Shown: in pieces, positions 31,222 to 32,341 of the stretch
Layout of the letters: every line of letters begins with the position of its first letter
How positions within the stretch are numbered: position 1 is the stretch's first letter
Notes under the pieces: model-generated
Databases searched by the model: none
What the model was told of the DNA's origin: nothing
The model's input: the letters and a program-made list of their open reading frames with translations, nothing else
Translations under genes and position numbers: made by a program
Assembly: GCA_902825845.1 (NCBI GenBank)
Contig: CADECM010000074.1
Location: 1 to 32,341 of the forward strand
DNA: 32,341 nt
Source: an uncultured beta proteobacterium
Lineage (GTDB): Bacteria; Pseudomonadota; Gammaproteobacteria; Burkholderiales; SG8-41
Reading direction: 5' to 3'

Positions 31222-32337
31222 CTAGCGTTCCTTCTTCTCGACAACCTGTTCCTTGCGTATCTTGACCTCAGCCTTTTGTCTGAGGCTTGCCAGTAACGCC
31301 GCATCTTGCTCCTGCCCCTGCGCCTGCCGCAACGCTTGCATGAGGTTCTTTTCCTTTTCCGCGTCAATCTTTTCGGGATCGACGGTGCGTGTAATACGAA
31401 TCAGGGTGTAACCGGCAGGCGTTTCCACGCCGGCATACGCCGGCAACTTGCTCGCATCCGTACTCAGAATCCGCTTTTGCACCTCCGGATTCATATCCTT
31501 CACCGGCGCCGAAAACTTGACCAGCTGCGGCGCACTCCAGGTGAGCTCGGCGGCCTTGCCCTGGCGCAGGTTTTCCAGCGTGGCACGGCCTTCCTGGGCC
31601 GCCAACTGCGTCGCGCGCTGGAGCTTTAGCCGTGTCTCGATCTGCCCCTGCACCTGATCAAAGGGCTGCACCACCGACGGTTTGTGTTCGAGCAGGCGCG
31701 CCGCGACCAGCGTTCCCGGCGCGACCTCAACCGCTTCCGTGTTGCGTTTGTTCTTCAGCACATCGTCCCCAAAAATCTCCTGCAGCAGCTTGGGATTATT
31801 GAGACGGGCATCGGCAACGGCATTGCGCGCAAACCAGCCGCTTTGCTGCACGGCAGACTTTACAATCTCGGCCGCCGGTTTGAGGCTTTCGGACTGCGTG
31901 AACACGATGTCGTTGAACTGTTCCGCCTTGGCGGCAAAATCCTTGCCCGCGGCGGCACGTTTCAGGTCCGTTTCGATTTGCCCGCGCATCGCCTCAAACG
32001 AAGGCGGCTTCGATTCCGTGATGCCGGTCAGTTTGATAATGTGCAGACCGTACTCCGTTTCCACCACGCCGCTGATCTCGTCCACTTTCATGCCGAACGC
32101 GGCATCGGAAAACGCCTTGGTCATATCGGAACGCTTGAACGACCCGAGGTCACCACCATTGACGGCCGAACCGGGATCCTGGGAATTGGCCTTGGCGATT
32201 TCGGCAAACGCCGCCGGCTTCGCCTTGACCTGTTTCAACAGATCTTCGGCCGTAGCCCGGGCTTTTTGCTTCTCTGCGGCCGCTGCATTGGCATCGACCG
32301 GAATCAGCGTGTTACTGGCCTGCTGCATCTGCCGCAC
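31222..32337 (-). CDS. ppiD: PpiD-like periplasmic peptidyl-prolyl isomerase/chaperone, C-terminal part
   Basis: 371 codons visible. PpiD is an inner-membrane-anchored chaperone at the Sec exit with an N-terminal SurA-like domain, a parvulin domain and a C-terminal region. Here the frame enters at the parvulin domain: A-S-N-T-L-I (A-S-H-I-L-I in most), A-F-A-E-I-A-K-A-N-S-Q-D-P-G-S-A-V-N-G-G-D-L-G-S-F, F-G-M-K-V-D-E-I-S-G-V-V-E-T-E-Y-G-L-H-I-I-K-L. A long PpiD-type C-terminus follows, ending V-V-E-K-K-E-R. The anchor and SurA-like part should lie beyond the window. However, an in-frame TAG occurs at 32338-32340, next to GTG 32335-32337, so the gene may be interrupted there or the last bases may be in error. 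Confidence 0.78.
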   Translation of the reverse strand: MRQMQQASNTLIPVDANAAAAEKQKARATAEDLLKQVKAKPAAFAEIAKANSQDPGSAVNGGDLGSFKRSDMTKAFSDAAFGMKVDEISGVVETEYGLHIIKLTGITESKPPSFEAMRGQIETDLKRAAAGKDFAAKAEQFNDIVFTQSESLKPAAEIVKSAVQQSGWFARNAVADARLNNPKLLQEIFGDDVLKNKRNTEAVEVAPGTLVAARLLEHKPSVVQPFDQVQGQIETRLKLQRATQLAAQEGRATLENLRQGKAAELTWSAPQLVKFSAPVKDMNPEVQKRILSTDASKLPAYAGVETPAGYTLIRITRTVDPEKIDAEKEKNLMQALRQAQGQEQDAALLASLRQKAEVKIRKEQVVEKKER

Positions 32338-32341
32338 CTAC

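Noticed and set aside
1..32341. CRISPR array, insertion sequence or phage genes
   Set aside because: No regularly spaced direct repeats, transposase, integrase or phage structural genes were seen on either strand.

Overview
The window is a chromosomal segment, GC-rich by eye (around 60% or more), from a betaproteobacterium, most probably of Burkholderiales / Oxalobacteraceae type. Grounds for this are the gene families present, the blocks ppiD-fabI-peptide ABC transporters and mltD / methyltransferase-rnhA-dnaQ that I associate with that order, and an obligate Gln-Asp-Ser-Leu-type clamp motif in DnaQ. The placement is inferred from gene content, not from a search.

Layout. 1-768: 3' part of a gamma-glutamyltransferase gene, followed by a hairpin repeat (785-866) and a Gfo/Idh/MocA oxidoreductase (903-1913). 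1910-2007: a small repeat with GTAGGGCGG / CCGCCCTAC ends that supplies the stop codons of two convergent genes. 1973-4639 (minus): an envelope-looking operon of beta-propeller, polysaccharide deacetylase and sterol-desaturase-family hydroxylase, preceded by D-amino acid dehydrogenase (4715-5953). 6094-6168: tRNA-Val(CAC). 6306-8330 (minus): a hipBA toxin-antitoxin pair with an unusually long HipB and an AT-rich operator region; then about 460 bp without a convincing gene but rich in short hairpins. 8903-13112 (minus): dienelactone hydrolase, REC/HD-GYP response regulator, a second Gfo/Idh/MocA oxidoreductase and a nitronate monooxygenase-family protein. 13440-15346 (plus): nudC-tal. 15412-17369 (minus): methyltransferase-rnhA-dnaQ. 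17636-19249 (plus): mltD.

19326-30301 (minus) is one eight-gene operon made of two complete peptide-type ABC transporters (binding protein, two permeases, fused double ATPase, repeated twice). Every junction is a 4-nt stop/start overlap or a 2-nt gap. It is divergent from fabI (30374-31165) across a 72-bp promoter region holding a perfect inverted repeat. The window ends in the 3' part of a ppiD-like gene.

The most unusual signal is not a gene. An AT-rich word, TAAGTATTTG (reverse CAAATACTTA), often followed by a T-run and TTTAAA, recurs at 885, 4619, 15391 (as a perfect palindrome), 17564, 20348 and 25945, with degenerate copies at 13123, 24883 and 28961. Copies occur upstream of genes, at a convergent gene end and inside reading frames, where they are written in AT-rich codons uncommon in their surroundings. 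This behaves like a selected DNA word (uptake-sequence-like, or a binding site) rather than a by-product of coding.
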